Source: an uncultured bacterium (GTDB lineage: Bacteria > Myxococcota_A > Bradymonadia > UBA7976 > VGTA01). From it: DNA of 64,000 bases. Shown here one piece after another: positions 1 through 7,185 of this stretch. Position 1 is the first letter of the stretch. Each line of letters starts with the position of its first letter. The notes under the pieces are model-generated. The model saw nothing but the letters and a program-made list of their open reading frames with translations, was not told the origin of the DNA and did no database searches. Made by a program: the position numbers and the translations under genes. The stretch covers positions 62,001-126,000 of the forward strand of contig CALSSE010000020.1 in NCBI GenBank assembly GCA_943788935.1. The letters are read 5' to 3'.

Positions 1-36
1 ATATTGTGTATTAATCTATTTGATAAGGAAGAGACT

Positions 37-828
37 ATGAGACCCTCCCATATTTACTCGTTTGCCCTCTTGATCATCTCTCTCTCTGCGTCTCTAGTCT
101 TTGCAGACTATGACGGTGCAGAAAGTACTTCAGGTAAGCGAAAAATCGCTTTCGCGCCCTATCAAAAAATTGCCTTTACTCACACTAGTCCTAGACTTAA
201 GCACACCGATGACCTGACCTCTAGCGATTGGCAGATGAAGCAGCTCAATATTGAGGAAATTGTCAAGAGGGCAGGACGAGCAGGCGACAGTAAGACAAAA
301 GATGACTCCAAAGGAATGATCGCCGCTGGATGGCCCGGGGGAAAGCAACCTAGTTCTCAGCCCGCCGCTGCGCCAGCGAAAGCTCCTCACCCGAACGCTC
401 CCAAAGCACCAACATCTCAGCGTACCACAGGGAAAGCAGCGCCTACCTCTCAAGCAAGTGGGCCTGCGGTTAGCGGCTTTATTTATGGCCAATTGAATAT
501 AGATGAAGCGCTGAAGAGTAAAGTGAAAGCAGGATCCATACTCTTCGTGATCGTTCGTAGATTTGCTCCTGAAGGACAAAAAGGGATGATGATCGCTGCC
601 ACTAAGCTAGAAGGGATCACCTCTGGCGCTTTCCCCTTGAAATATGTTGTCAAGCAGTCTGACGCGATGATGGGAGCTCCACTTGTAGGTAAGGTGAGCG
701 TTTCTGCTCGTATAGACCAAGATGGAGATGCGATCAGTAAACAACCGGGTGATATCATTGGGAGTGCCAATAAAGCTGTAATGGTCGGTGTCAATCCGGT
801 CGTTATAAACCTTAACAAGAGCCTCTAG
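37..828 (+). CDS. Secreted protein with CcmI/CycH-type Ig-like domain
   Basis: The protein is 263 residues. The ATG at 37 is preferred over an upstream TTG at 4 because an AGGAAGAG ribosome site precedes it and it puts a clean signal peptide first (hydrophobic IYSFALLIISLSASLVF, cleavage near FAD). Residues about 100-150 are a Pro/Ala/Ser/Lys-rich linker. The last 115 residues (from SGFIYGQLNIDEALKSKVKAG to the end) resemble the Ig-like C-terminal domain of cytochrome c biogenesis protein CcmI/CycH: the pattern 'L..KV..G..LFV..R', then 'P....V....AMMGAP', then 'V.ARI...GDAISKQPGD' follows that family. The TPR part of CcmI is absent. The tetraheme cytochrome gene starts 9 bp downstream, so a role in cytochrome c maturation or a respiratory complex is inferred. 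The fold call rests on motif spacing, not on a search. Confidence 0.7.
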   Translation: MRPSHIYSFALLIISLSASLVFADYDGAESTSGKRKIAFAPYQKIAFTHTSPRLKHTDDLTSSDWQMKQLNIEEIVKRAGRAGDSKTKDDSKGMIAAGWPGGKQPSSQPAAAPAKAPHPNAPKAPTSQRTTGKAAPTSQASGPAVSGFIYGQLNIDEALKSKVKAGSILFVIVRRFAPEGQKGMMIAATKLEGITSGAFPLKYVVKQSDAMMGAPLVGKVSVSARIDQDGDAISKQPGDIIGSANKAVMVGVNPVVINLNKSL

Positions 829-837
829 TCCCCCTAC

Positions 838-1572
838 ATGTCCCTTCCTAACGATCTCCTCGCAGCGCTCAGCTCTAAACAGAGTAAATCGCTCCACTTG
901 AAAAGGAGATCACTGAAAAATAGACGGTCACATAAAGTAGTTCTCTTTTGTGTCCTGTCTCTCCTCTTAAGCTCGGTCCTCCCATGTAAAGGTGTCGCCC
1001 AAGACCCTACGATAACAAACTGCCTGAGCTGTCACCTTAAGGTCACCAAGTTATGGAAGGAGAGCGCGCATGCCCGAGCGCTTGAGAGCCTCACCCCTCA
1101 TGAGCGCAACGCGCCACAATGTCGCGCTTGTCATGATGATAGTGGGCTAAGACAGCTGGTGAGAGATCTGCTGACGGTGAAGCTCTCTCAATCATCAATA
1201 AAAAAAAATCGTTTCAAGACTCACCGGGCTTATCGGAACCCTCTAGAGCCTACAGGGGTTGATTGTATCTCTTGTCATGGTGATCGGAGTCAAGAGATTA
1301 AGAGTGGACATCATGTTCATCAACCGCTCACTAGGATCAACGCTCCACTTCTCTGCCAACGTTGTCATCAGCTCCCTCCTTTAAGCGGGGGAAAGCTATG
1401 CTTTACAGCTCATGGCCTAGTCCCACTCAGCAATCAGCGTTGCTCTACTCACACCATAGGGTCACCCTCTAAGCGGGACCCTTCAAACAAGGCTAATCTA
1501 CATCATGATCGCTTGAAAAGTGACCATGCACAAGGTACTACACGTCAACACGCTCAGACTTCTCTCGAATGA
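838..1572 (+). CDS. Periplasmic tetraheme c-type cytochrome
   Basis: This 244-residue protein has four CxxCH heme attachment motifs: CLSCH (62-66), CRACH (95-99), CISCH (143-147) and CQRCH (173-177). A basic N-terminus (about 33 residues, rich in Lys/Arg/Ser) precedes a hydrophobic stretch VVLFCVLSLLLSSVL, consistent with a signal peptide ending near VAQ. Extra histidines between motifs could be distal heme ligands. It looks like a NapC/NrfB or cytochrome c554-type electron carrier, but no closer family is recognisable. The last 65 residues contain Cys and His without a CxxCH motif, and no neighbouring frame extends the heme pattern. No good ribosome site lies before the ATG at 838, so the exact start is uncertain. 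It sits between a CcmI-like gene and a ResB-like gene, probably in one operon. Confidence 0.8.
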   Translation: MSLPNDLLAALSSKQSKSLHLKRRSLKNRRSHKVVLFCVLSLLLSSVLPCKGVAQDPTITNCLSCHLKVTKLWKESAHARALESLTPHERNAPQCRACHDDSGLRQLVRDLLTVKLSQSSIKKNRFKTHRAYRNPLEPTGVDCISCHGDRSQEIKSGHHVHQPLTRINAPLLCQRCHQLPPLSGGKLCFTAHGLVPLSNQRCSTHTIGSPSKRDPSNKANLHHDRLKSDHAQGTTRQHAQTSLE

Positions 1573-1606
1573 GCTCACTCTTCACTCTTTCCTTGGCGAG
1601 CCAACT

Positions 1607-2551
1607 ATGTCCACGCAGAGTCATGTATCAACCGGAGTTATCCACGATATTTTTATCCTCTTGAGCAGACCAGCCACTCAAGTGAGCGTAGCGTTCCTCT
1701 TCGCTTCTGGTCTCTTATTTGGTTTAGATGCTGATCATCCGCTCCTCCAAGTATCGATGGTCATGTTGTGGGGGAGTCTACTCGCGAGAGCGGTCATCGC
1801 CAACCGATCCCAAAGATGGCCTCTTATCATTATGATCAGCGGTCTCGCGATATTGTTTATAGGGTTTATAAATGATTATCAGCGAGCGGGTACTCTCAAA
1901 CTAACGGAAGGTATTCCCGCTGAATCTTATCAAAGAGGGAGAACAGTAGAGGTCGACTATCATCTCGGCGGATCACTGAGGCTAACAATGAGCGATGATC
2001 AAGCTCTCTTTGAAATGATAGGGAAAGATCGCATTAAACTTCCTCAAGATAAGCTCATCCCTGGCGCTATCGTAGAGATTGATCAGTGGCGACTCAGTCT
2101 ACAACGGGTCACTAAAGATTCTAAAAAGCCATCAGCTCGACTCACTGTGACGCCTCGTCTCACTGGGACACCTCGCCTCAAAGAGGGTAAGACCCAAACT
2201 GTACAACTTTCGAGCGGTCAATCGAAATCGCCTGATGGTCAAACTCTAATCACCGCGCTTAACATCTCTGGCGATCGAGGAGGACCTAACGCACCTCATC
2301 TCGGGGCAGGGGTAGAGTTACTCCTTAAATGGGGTGAGAAGATGCAAAGAGGTTGGTACTACGTAAACCCACCCGATCTTGATGAACGATGGGGAGAGTC
2401 TCCATTAGTGCTTGAACGCGTGGAAATTATCCCAAGCAGTATTTACCATTGGCGAGTTCAACAACGCTCGTCATCATCACTCATGATCTTCGCCCTAATC
2501 TTATTGGGGATCGCGTCTCTCTTCACGATCATCATACGCAGAGAGAGTTAA
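1607..2551 (+). CDS. Four-TM membrane protein resembling ResB/Ccs1
   Basis: The protein has 314 residues with three membrane segments in the first 95 (around QVSVAFLFASGLLFG, VSMVMLWGSLLARAVI and LIIMISGLAILFIGF), a large soluble domain (about 100-285) and a final membrane segment (SLMIFALILLGIASLFTIII). This 3+1 topology with a periplasmic domain that opens 'GTLKLTEGIPAESY' is what ResB/Ccs1 heme-delivery proteins of system II cytochrome c maturation show. It is shorter than typical ResB (over 400 residues), and I cannot confirm the heme-binding histidines. The ATG at 1607 is preferred; an upstream GTG at 1520 would overlap the cytochrome gene by 53 bp. The gene ends 12 bp before the convergent CotH gene. 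Function is inferred from topology and neighbours. Confidence 0.5.
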   Translation: MSTQSHVSTGVIHDIFILLSRPATQVSVAFLFASGLLFGLDADHPLLQVSMVMLWGSLLARAVIANRSQRWPLIIMISGLAILFIGFINDYQRAGTLKLTEGIPAESYQRGRTVEVDYHLGGSLRLTMSDDQALFEMIGKDRIKLPQDKLIPGAIVEIDQWRLSLQRVTKDSKKPSARLTVTPRLTGTPRLKEGKTQTVQLSSGQSKSPDGQTLITALNISGDRGGPNAPHLGAGVELLLKWGEKMQRGWYYVNPPDLDERWGESPLVLERVEIIPSSIYHWRVQQRSSSSLMIFALILLGIASLFTIIIRRES

Positions 2552-2563
2552 ATAATCACCGAC

Positions 2564-4333
2564 TCATTCTCCACAAGAGAGTTCACCAATGATGAGTTGA
2601 CGACGATTCTCCCAAAACACTTTAATCGTCTCAATCGCTTCCATAAAGACCTCCACTGATCCGCCACGATAGCTATCATCAATAGCGACCCAAGGGGAGA
2701 GTTTGGCCGCATAAGCGTCTGCATAACGAAAGATCCTCTTGATGGCTGGGTTATTATCAAGCGGTTTCGCTAAGTCGCAGAGCTTCTGACGATAAACTCG
2801 CTGAGCGAGCTCATGACTGAGGCTGCGCTCAGTCAAAGTATTATAGAGGCCATTCGTTGGATAAGTCGGCGCAGCCCCATCGGAAATCTCTCCTAAAGTG
2901 AGGGGAGTATCAAATGTAATCTCGTCACAGATTGATGTCCCGAGGACATCGTTATAAAGGCAGCCCCAGCTAAGATCTAAGTCCCAAGGATAGACTTCCC
3001 ATCGCGATTCTATATCTCCAAAAGGTTGGAGACTGATAATGTAGTTTTTCCGAATTGAGTCTAGATTTTGAATGAGCTTCATCACTGCGACATAGCGGAT
3101 ATAAGACCCCCATACGAACTGTCTGCTCAAAGTATACGCTTGGGAAAGCCCCCACTCCTGGCGACTGACTTCGCCTAGTGTCGACTCTATTAAGTCAATG
3201 AGAGGAGCATAACTAAGGCCGCTCGATAAACGATATGCTCGCCAATAGTCAGATAGGCTAGGTAAAGTGACGAGCGCGCTCGCTCCGGTCAGCAGATTGT
3301 CCTCAATATTTTGATCCGCTTCATATCTTGGAGCAGAAGTGGACCGATCCCAACGGCGCATCATTTGGTCGTGATTCTTCTCGATCTGAACATAGAGTCC
3401 TAAGTCCTCTCCATTAACGTTCAGCCATACATGTCGCCACCGTGGTGTGGGCAATGTAGTCCACTGCTCAAACAGCAAAAGAGACAGAGCATTTCTCAAG
3501 AGACTGAGATCATTGTATTCTGCGCGTAATATTATTCGGTCATCTCCCCAGGTGAGACCGGAGACCGGTGCATCAAAAGACAGCCTCCATGAGAGTTTAG
3601 AGAGGTCTCGAGAAGAGCCGCCATGAACTTGAATCTCACAGAGATGTGATGACCCAAACATAGGCTCATTGTCTAGACTTGTAAGCTCTGCCATACGAAT
3701 TTGACAGGGGACGTCTATCGTTCGATCATAGCGTTCGCGAGCCAATCTTCGCCAAGCCTCTGCACCAACCTCTATCCTGTAATAAGGAATCGTTGGCGAG
3801 AGACAAACGCCTTCGGTACAAGAAATTCCTTGTGGGCAACCCCGCTCAGTGTTCCCCTCAATGCATGAAGTGCAGCGGCCAAGATCAGAGTCAAGTGAGT
3901 CAGAGAGATCACAGACCATACCAGATGAACATTCTAGACTCGTTGTACATCCACCACACTGACCTTGATGACACGCTAGGCCATCTTGACACATCCAAGG
4001 CCCGAGACACCTCTCTCGCTCAATGGTAAGCGCCTGACTAATAGAGTCCTCTAGGCTGAGCTCTACTCTATCAGCATCGCTCATATCCAGTATGCTCATC
4101 TCTCTCTCGTCCCCAAAGTCACTCTCATACCCAAGATCAAGTATGTCATCGATCTCTAGGTCACGATCTGCGTGCGACTCAACGTCTTGATTAGTCATTA
4201 GCTCCTCACCTGTTTCGTTACAGGCTAGAACCAAACTAGACAGTAAGATTACCCTATATAGGTTGGGATGGAGCTCATGAGAGATATGAAACCATCTAAT
4301 AAAGAGATGCTGGAGATCTATATGTCTTATCAT
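2564..4333 (-). CDS. CotH kinase-family lipoprotein with Cys-rich region
   Basis: The protein has 589 residues. A hydrophobic stretch (LYRVILLSSLVLAC) ends in a lipobox with lipidated Cys38. Residues 40-105 are acidic and low in complexity. Residues 109-178 hold a Cys-rich segment (CQDGLAC, CGGC, CTSC and similar pairs) like the EGF-like or 'dickkopf' modules of myxobacterial surface proteins. From about residue 185 to the end is a CotH-type domain: 'SKLSWRLSFD', 'LRAEYNDLSLLRNALS', 'WLNVNGEDLGLYVQIEKN' and the hallmark 'YPWDLDLSWG' near 450. CotH proteins are atypical kinases that phosphorylate spore-coat or surface proteins. Here the protein would sit on the outer surface, and its substrate is unknown. 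It is a monocistronic gene facing the ResB-like gene. Confidence 0.88.
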   Translation of the reverse strand: MIRHIDLQHLFIRWFHISHELHPNLYRVILLSSLVLACNETGEELMTNQDVESHADRDLEIDDILDLGYESDFGDEREMSILDMSDADRVELSLEDSISQALTIERERCLGPWMCQDGLACHQGQCGGCTTSLECSSGMVCDLSDSLDSDLGRCTSCIEGNTERGCPQGISCTEGVCLSPTIPYYRIEVGAEAWRRLARERYDRTIDVPCQIRMAELTSLDNEPMFGSSHLCEIQVHGGSSRDLSKLSWRLSFDAPVSGLTWGDDRIILRAEYNDLSLLRNALSLLLFEQWTTLPTPRWRHVWLNVNGEDLGLYVQIEKNHDQMMRRWDRSTSAPRYEADQNIEDNLLTGASALVTLPSLSDYWRAYRLSSGLSYAPLIDLIESTLGEVSRQEWGLSQAYTLSRQFVWGSYIRYVAVMKLIQNLDSIRKNYIISLQPFGDIESRWEVYPWDLDLSWGCLYNDVLGTSICDEITFDTPLTLGEISDGAAPTYPTNGLYNTLTERSLSHELAQRVYRQKLCDLAKPLDNNPAIKRIFRYADAYAAKLSPWVAIDDSYRGGSVEVFMEAIETIKVFWENRRQLIIGELSCGE

Positions 4334-4456
4334 TTAAGAATGTCCATTTCCGTTTAAATAGCGTTTCTCGCTTCTATAAAGAGACTCAGATTCATCTTAC
4401 ATATTCCCTTAAACTCTGATAGTAGACCTCTACCGAACTCTCTTGAAAGTTATAAA

Positions 4457-4996
4457 ATGTTTGCTATATTAGGTACTTCTGTCCGATGTGGGCAACGTCT
4501 ACATAATCTAAGATCGATCAGTATTATATTGATCACCCTTTCAATCTTCGCTTGCTCAAAGGATAAGCCCAATCAAGCGATTATTGAGAAACATTGTTAT
4601 GATAAGATCATTAGTCATATCAAACAAAGCCCCTTGAGTCGAATCGAGAAGTCTTTTTTTAGAGATCATCGAGCTCATGACGTATTAAAACTAGAGCAGA
4701 TCAGCCCTAGCGAATTCGCTGAAGGTACATCTTCGGCGACGGCAGCGAACTATATTCAAGAGTTCTCTTTTATAGATCGCAAGGGTAAGACAGTTAAGTT
4801 AATCCGAGGTGAGAAGAATGGTGGGGTCGACATCCACGGAGGTAACATAGTCACGCCTAGAATCCAATGTACTGTCACTTGGGGGCTATTTAAGGGTAAA
4901 GTGATGCGTGAGAACTTGAAGATTATCATGGTAAAACTCGATAATCTTCAACAGAAAATGAGGTCTTTAGATATCGTCACTGAGGGAAGTAGGTAG
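4457..4996 (+). CDS. Predicted lipoprotein of unknown function
   Basis: This 179-residue protein has a hydrophobic signal ISIILITLSIFAC with predicted lipidated Cys33. The mature part is mixed charged and includes 'YIQEFSFIDRKGKTVKLI' and a single later Cys in 'RIQCTVTWG', which reads like a small beta-rich domain. No family is recognised. The ATG at 4457 has only a weak ribosome site (TTGAAAG). The n-region before the hydrophobic core is about 20 residues long, so a shorter start is possible, but no other Met is suitably placed. The next gene starts 78 bp downstream in the same direction. Confidence 0.7.
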   Translation: MFAILGTSVRCGQRLHNLRSISIILITLSIFACSKDKPNQAIIEKHCYDKIISHIKQSPLSRIEKSFFRDHRAHDVLKLEQISPSEFAEGTSSATAANYIQEFSFIDRKGKTVKLIRGEKNGGVDIHGGNIVTPRIQCTVTWGLFKGKVMRENLKIIMVKLDNLQQKMRSLDIVTEGSR

Positions 4997-5074
4997 CGAT
5001 CGTATATTTTTTTTGAAGAATCTCCAAAGTATGACGTTGGGCTTGTGAACTCACAATACTTTAGGAGATCTAAT

Positions 5075-5884
5075 ATGAAAACTTATATGAGAACAACTCC
5101 CTACCTCATCTGCCTCCTAGCGCTTAGCACACAGCTCACAGGCTGTTTCGTCTCTGTCTCAGAAGACGGTTACGATGATGGCTACTACTATGAAGATGAT
5201 TATGTCTATGACGATTACTCAAGTGAAGAGACTCTCGAAGAAGATGTCTATGAAGAGGAGATCTTTGAGGAGGAAATCTTTGAGGAGGAGATCTTTGAGG
5301 AAGAGGTTATTGAAGAGACAACCACAACGACTACTACAACCACTGAAGAAGAAGGGTCGTTGGTCGAGTCTACCCCTGTTGCGCCCTCAAGAGCAGAGCT
5401 CTTATTAGAAGAAGACTTTGAGTCTCCTGCGCTCTCTGGCATCGATAGAGTTGCAGTGAATGCTTTAGGTCAATGGGCCATTGATTGGACACCAGGTTCT
5501 CGTTGTGAAAACCTCTCAGGTACTGGTTCCATAGAGATTCAGAGCGAAGTGGACGTGGGTGATCAATTTGAGGTGGAAGGCATTCAGCATGCTCGACTCG
5601 ATGGCCGATGTGGACAAGATCTTAATCCTTCACGATTAATGACGAGTATCGCTGATGTTAGCGAAGCAAAAACTCTCATTTTTTATGCCAGAGTCGCTGA
5701 GACTGCTCCTTATGCAGAGCTAATGATTGAGTGGAATGATGAGATAGTCATGAATGAGGCATTATTAGATGTATGGGCCGAATACACAATCGACTTAACT
5801 CAAACCCATCCATCAAGTAGCGCGATATTAACAATCAGCGCCCTTAACCCTGGCGTCTTGATAGATCACATACGTATCGAATAA
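5075..5884 (+). CDS. Lipoprotein with acidic EEEIF repeats and poly-Thr linker
   Basis: The protein has 269 residues. The ATG at 5075 is chosen because TTTAGGAGATC lies just upstream; a GTG 30 bp earlier lacks a site. The signal peptide ends in lipobox LTGC (Cys24). Then comes a very acidic, Tyr/Asp/Glu-rich stalk (about 30-90) with three EEEIF units and a run of nine threonines at about 90-98. The C-terminal 150 residues begin 'ELLLEEDFESPALSGI' and look like a beta-sandwich of the carbohydrate-binding or 'choice-of-anchor' kind (conserved Trp and Gly spacing, ending 'GVLIDHIRIE'). The layout of lipid anchor, charged stalk and jelly-roll domain suggests surface binding. No specific family is claimed. 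A strong terminator follows 66 bp downstream. Confidence 0.75.
   Translation: MKTYMRTTPYLICLLALSTQLTGCFVSVSEDGYDDGYYYEDDYVYDDYSSEETLEEDVYEEEIFEEEIFEEEIFEEEVIEETTTTTTTTTEEEGSLVESTPVAPSRAELLLEEDFESPALSGIDRVAVNALGQWAIDWTPGSRCENLSGTGSIEIQSEVDVGDQFEVEGIQHARLDGRCGQDLNPSRLMTSIADVSEAKTLIFYARVAETAPYAELMIEWNDEIVMNEALLDVWAEYTIDLTQTHPSSSAILTISALNPGVLIDHIRIE
5252..5296 (+). repeat. 3 x 15-bp in-frame tandem repeat (EEEIF)
   Basis: Three consecutive 15-bp units (GAAGAGGAGATCTTT and close variants) at 5252, 5267 and 5282 encode EEEIF three times, followed by a partial EEEV unit. The repeat lies in the acidic stalk of the lipoprotein gene and keeps the reading frame. Confidence 0.9.
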
Positions 5885-5950
5885 CGCTCACCTATAAATA
5901 CTAGGTTCGGCTAGCCTGAACATAATCATGATTGACAACTGAATCAGATA

Positions 5951-5976
5951 AACCACATCATAATGTGGTTTTTTTA
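5951..5976 (+). terminator. Rho-independent terminator
   Basis: AACCACAT (5951-5958) and ATGTGGTT (5963-5970) form a perfect 8-bp stem with a 4-base loop, followed by a run of T (5969-5975). It lies 66 bp after the acidic-repeat lipoprotein gene and 54 bp before the temptin-like gene, so it should end the upstream transcript. An A-rich start on the left arm extends pairing with the T run, so it may act weakly on the other strand too. Confidence 0.9.
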
Positions 5977-6029
5977 ATTCAACCATTTTTAAGTCAAATC
6001 AACTTACTCAAGCAGAAGATTGTATACAT

Positions 6030-6710
6030 ATGAAATTAACGATTAATCACTTAGCAAAAAAGACCAGCGTGATCTGCATCACCTTTATCTCATTAGGGAG
6101 TTTTACTGCTCATTCCTTTCCGGGTCGAGAGACTCAAGTGCCTAACAATCAATGGAATTGTGCATTATGTCACGTAAACCCAGGCGGCGGGGGTGCCCGC
6201 ACAGTCTTTGGTGAAGATACTAAAACTTTTGGAACCGAGGCAGGTAATGTCAAGTGGTCAAACCTTTGTGACCGTGACTCTGATTCTGACAGCTTTACCA
6301 ATGGTGAAGAGCTCGGTGATCCAAACTGTATGTGGACCATCGGAGACTCTAATCCAGACGCTATGGTGACCAACCCCAATGATCCACAGAGCTTTCCAGA
6401 AGAGATGATGCCTGCCGCTGGTGAAGAGATGATGCCCGTCGCTGGTGAAGAGATGATGCCCGTCGCTGGTGAAGAGATGATGCCCGCCGCTGGTGAAGAG
6501 ATGATGCCCGCCGCTGGTGAAGAGATGATGCCCGCCGCTGGTGAAGAGATGATGCCCGCCGCTGGTGAAGAGATGGTATCTGCCGCTGGCGAAGAAACCG
6601 AAGAGGATGATAGTGGCGGCTGCCAATCTTCCTCTTCTCGATCATCTGGTGCTCTCCTCATGCTGCTCATGATTTGGGGAATGATCTATCAGAGAAAACA
6701 AAGAGCCTAA
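6030..6710 (+). CDS. Temptin-like exported protein with MYXO-CTERM-like tail
   Basis: The protein has 226 residues: a signal peptide (hydrophobic VICITFISLGSFTAHS), then about 90 residues resembling the temptin Cys/Ser-disulfide domain: 'NNQWNCALCHVNPGGGGAR', 'FG', 'WSNLCDRDSDSDSFTNGEELGDP' and a final 'NCMWTIGDSNPD'. The Asp-rich loop (DRDSDSDSFTNGEE) looks like a calcium-binding thrombospondin-3/EF-type loop. CALCH also fits a heme c motif. Next come eight EEMMPAAG-type repeats as a stalk (about residues 124-187), then 'GGCQSSSS', a hydrophobic helix (ALLMLLMIWGMIY) and a basic end QRKQRA. That last arrangement matches the MYXO-CTERM type of sorting signal, in which the Cys is retained and lipid-anchored. 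Temptin is known as a mollusc pheromone-complex protein; the bacterial role is unknown. Confidence 0.8.
   Translation: MKLTINHLAKKTSVICITFISLGSFTAHSFPGRETQVPNNQWNCALCHVNPGGGGARTVFGEDTKTFGTEAGNVKWSNLCDRDSDSDSFTNGEELGDPNCMWTIGDSNPDAMVTNPNDPQSFPEEMMPAAGEEMMPVAGEEMMPVAGEEMMPAAGEEMMPAAGEEMMPAAGEEMMPAAGEEMVSAAGEETEEDDSGGCQSSSSRSSGALLMLLMIWGMIYQRKQRA
6399..6590 (+). repeat. 8 x 24-bp in-frame tandem repeat (EEMMPAAG)
   Basis: Eight 24-bp units of the GAAGAGATGATGCCCGCCGCTGGT type start at 6399 and repeat every 24 bp. Inner units are almost identical; units 2 and 3 share a GTC (Val) variant, and the last unit is diverged (MVSAAG). The array encodes the stalk between the temptin-like domain and the C-terminal sorting tail. 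Confidence 0.95.
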
Positions 6711-6726
6711 ACATCTAGAGGTATTA

Positions 6727-7185
6727 ATGAACTACCATCTTCCAGCCCTCTATATTTTGTTTTCTCTCTTCGTATTAGGCTGTGGAGATGAAAAAACTGA
6801 TTCATTGCCACAAGATGATTTGTGTTCAGAGCCTGAGATAGGCTGCTTTGATTCAACTTGGTCTGCAGAGAGCAGCTCTTATCGATTACAACTACTCAGC
6901 GCGAGCCCCCTATTGCCCGAGCGGGGGAGTAACGAATGGCTCGTAGAGCTCACCTCAAAGACTAATGAATCACTTGATTCTTGCGAGGTGAATGCGACCC
7001 CTTATATGCCTGAGCATGGACATGGCGCGCCAGCTCAGCCCCAAGTGATGAAGACCCCTCAAAGTGATTATTTGATTCAAGAGATCTTATTCACGATGCC
7101 TGGACTATGGGAGCTCACTTTTGATATCCAATGTGGCGAGACCTCTAGTGAGCTTGTGATTTATTCATTCTGGTTAGAGGCTTGA
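6727..7185 (+). CDS. YtkA-like domain lipoprotein
   Basis: The protein has 152 residues, with ribosome site TAGAGGT just before the ATG. The signal peptide ends in lipobox VLGC (Cys19). The mature part has the YtkA-like/FixH-like pattern: 'NEWLVELTSK', 'SCEVNATPYMPEHGHGAPAQP', 'YLIQEILFTMPGLWELTFDIQC'. The MPEHGHG motif with nearby Met and His residues resembles metal (copper) ligands seen in this family, and members often occur with copper or cytochrome oxidase assembly genes. Two Cys in the mature part could form a disulfide. It starts 16 bp after the temptin-like gene and is probably co-transcribed. Its stop codon (7183-7185) directly abuts the stop codon of the convergent gene. Confidence 0.82.
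   Translation: MNYHLPALYILFSLFVLGCGDEKTDSLPQDDLCSEPEIGCFDSTWSAESSSYRLQLLSASPLLPERGSNEWLVELTSKTNESLDSCEVNATPYMPEHGHGAPAQPQVMKTPQSDYLIQEILFTMPGLWELTFDIQCGETSSELVIYSFWLEA

Noticed and set aside
1350..1572. Frameshift at the C-terminus of the tetraheme cytochrome
   Set aside because: The last 65 residues look odd, but neither alternative frame stays open or adds a CxxCH motif.
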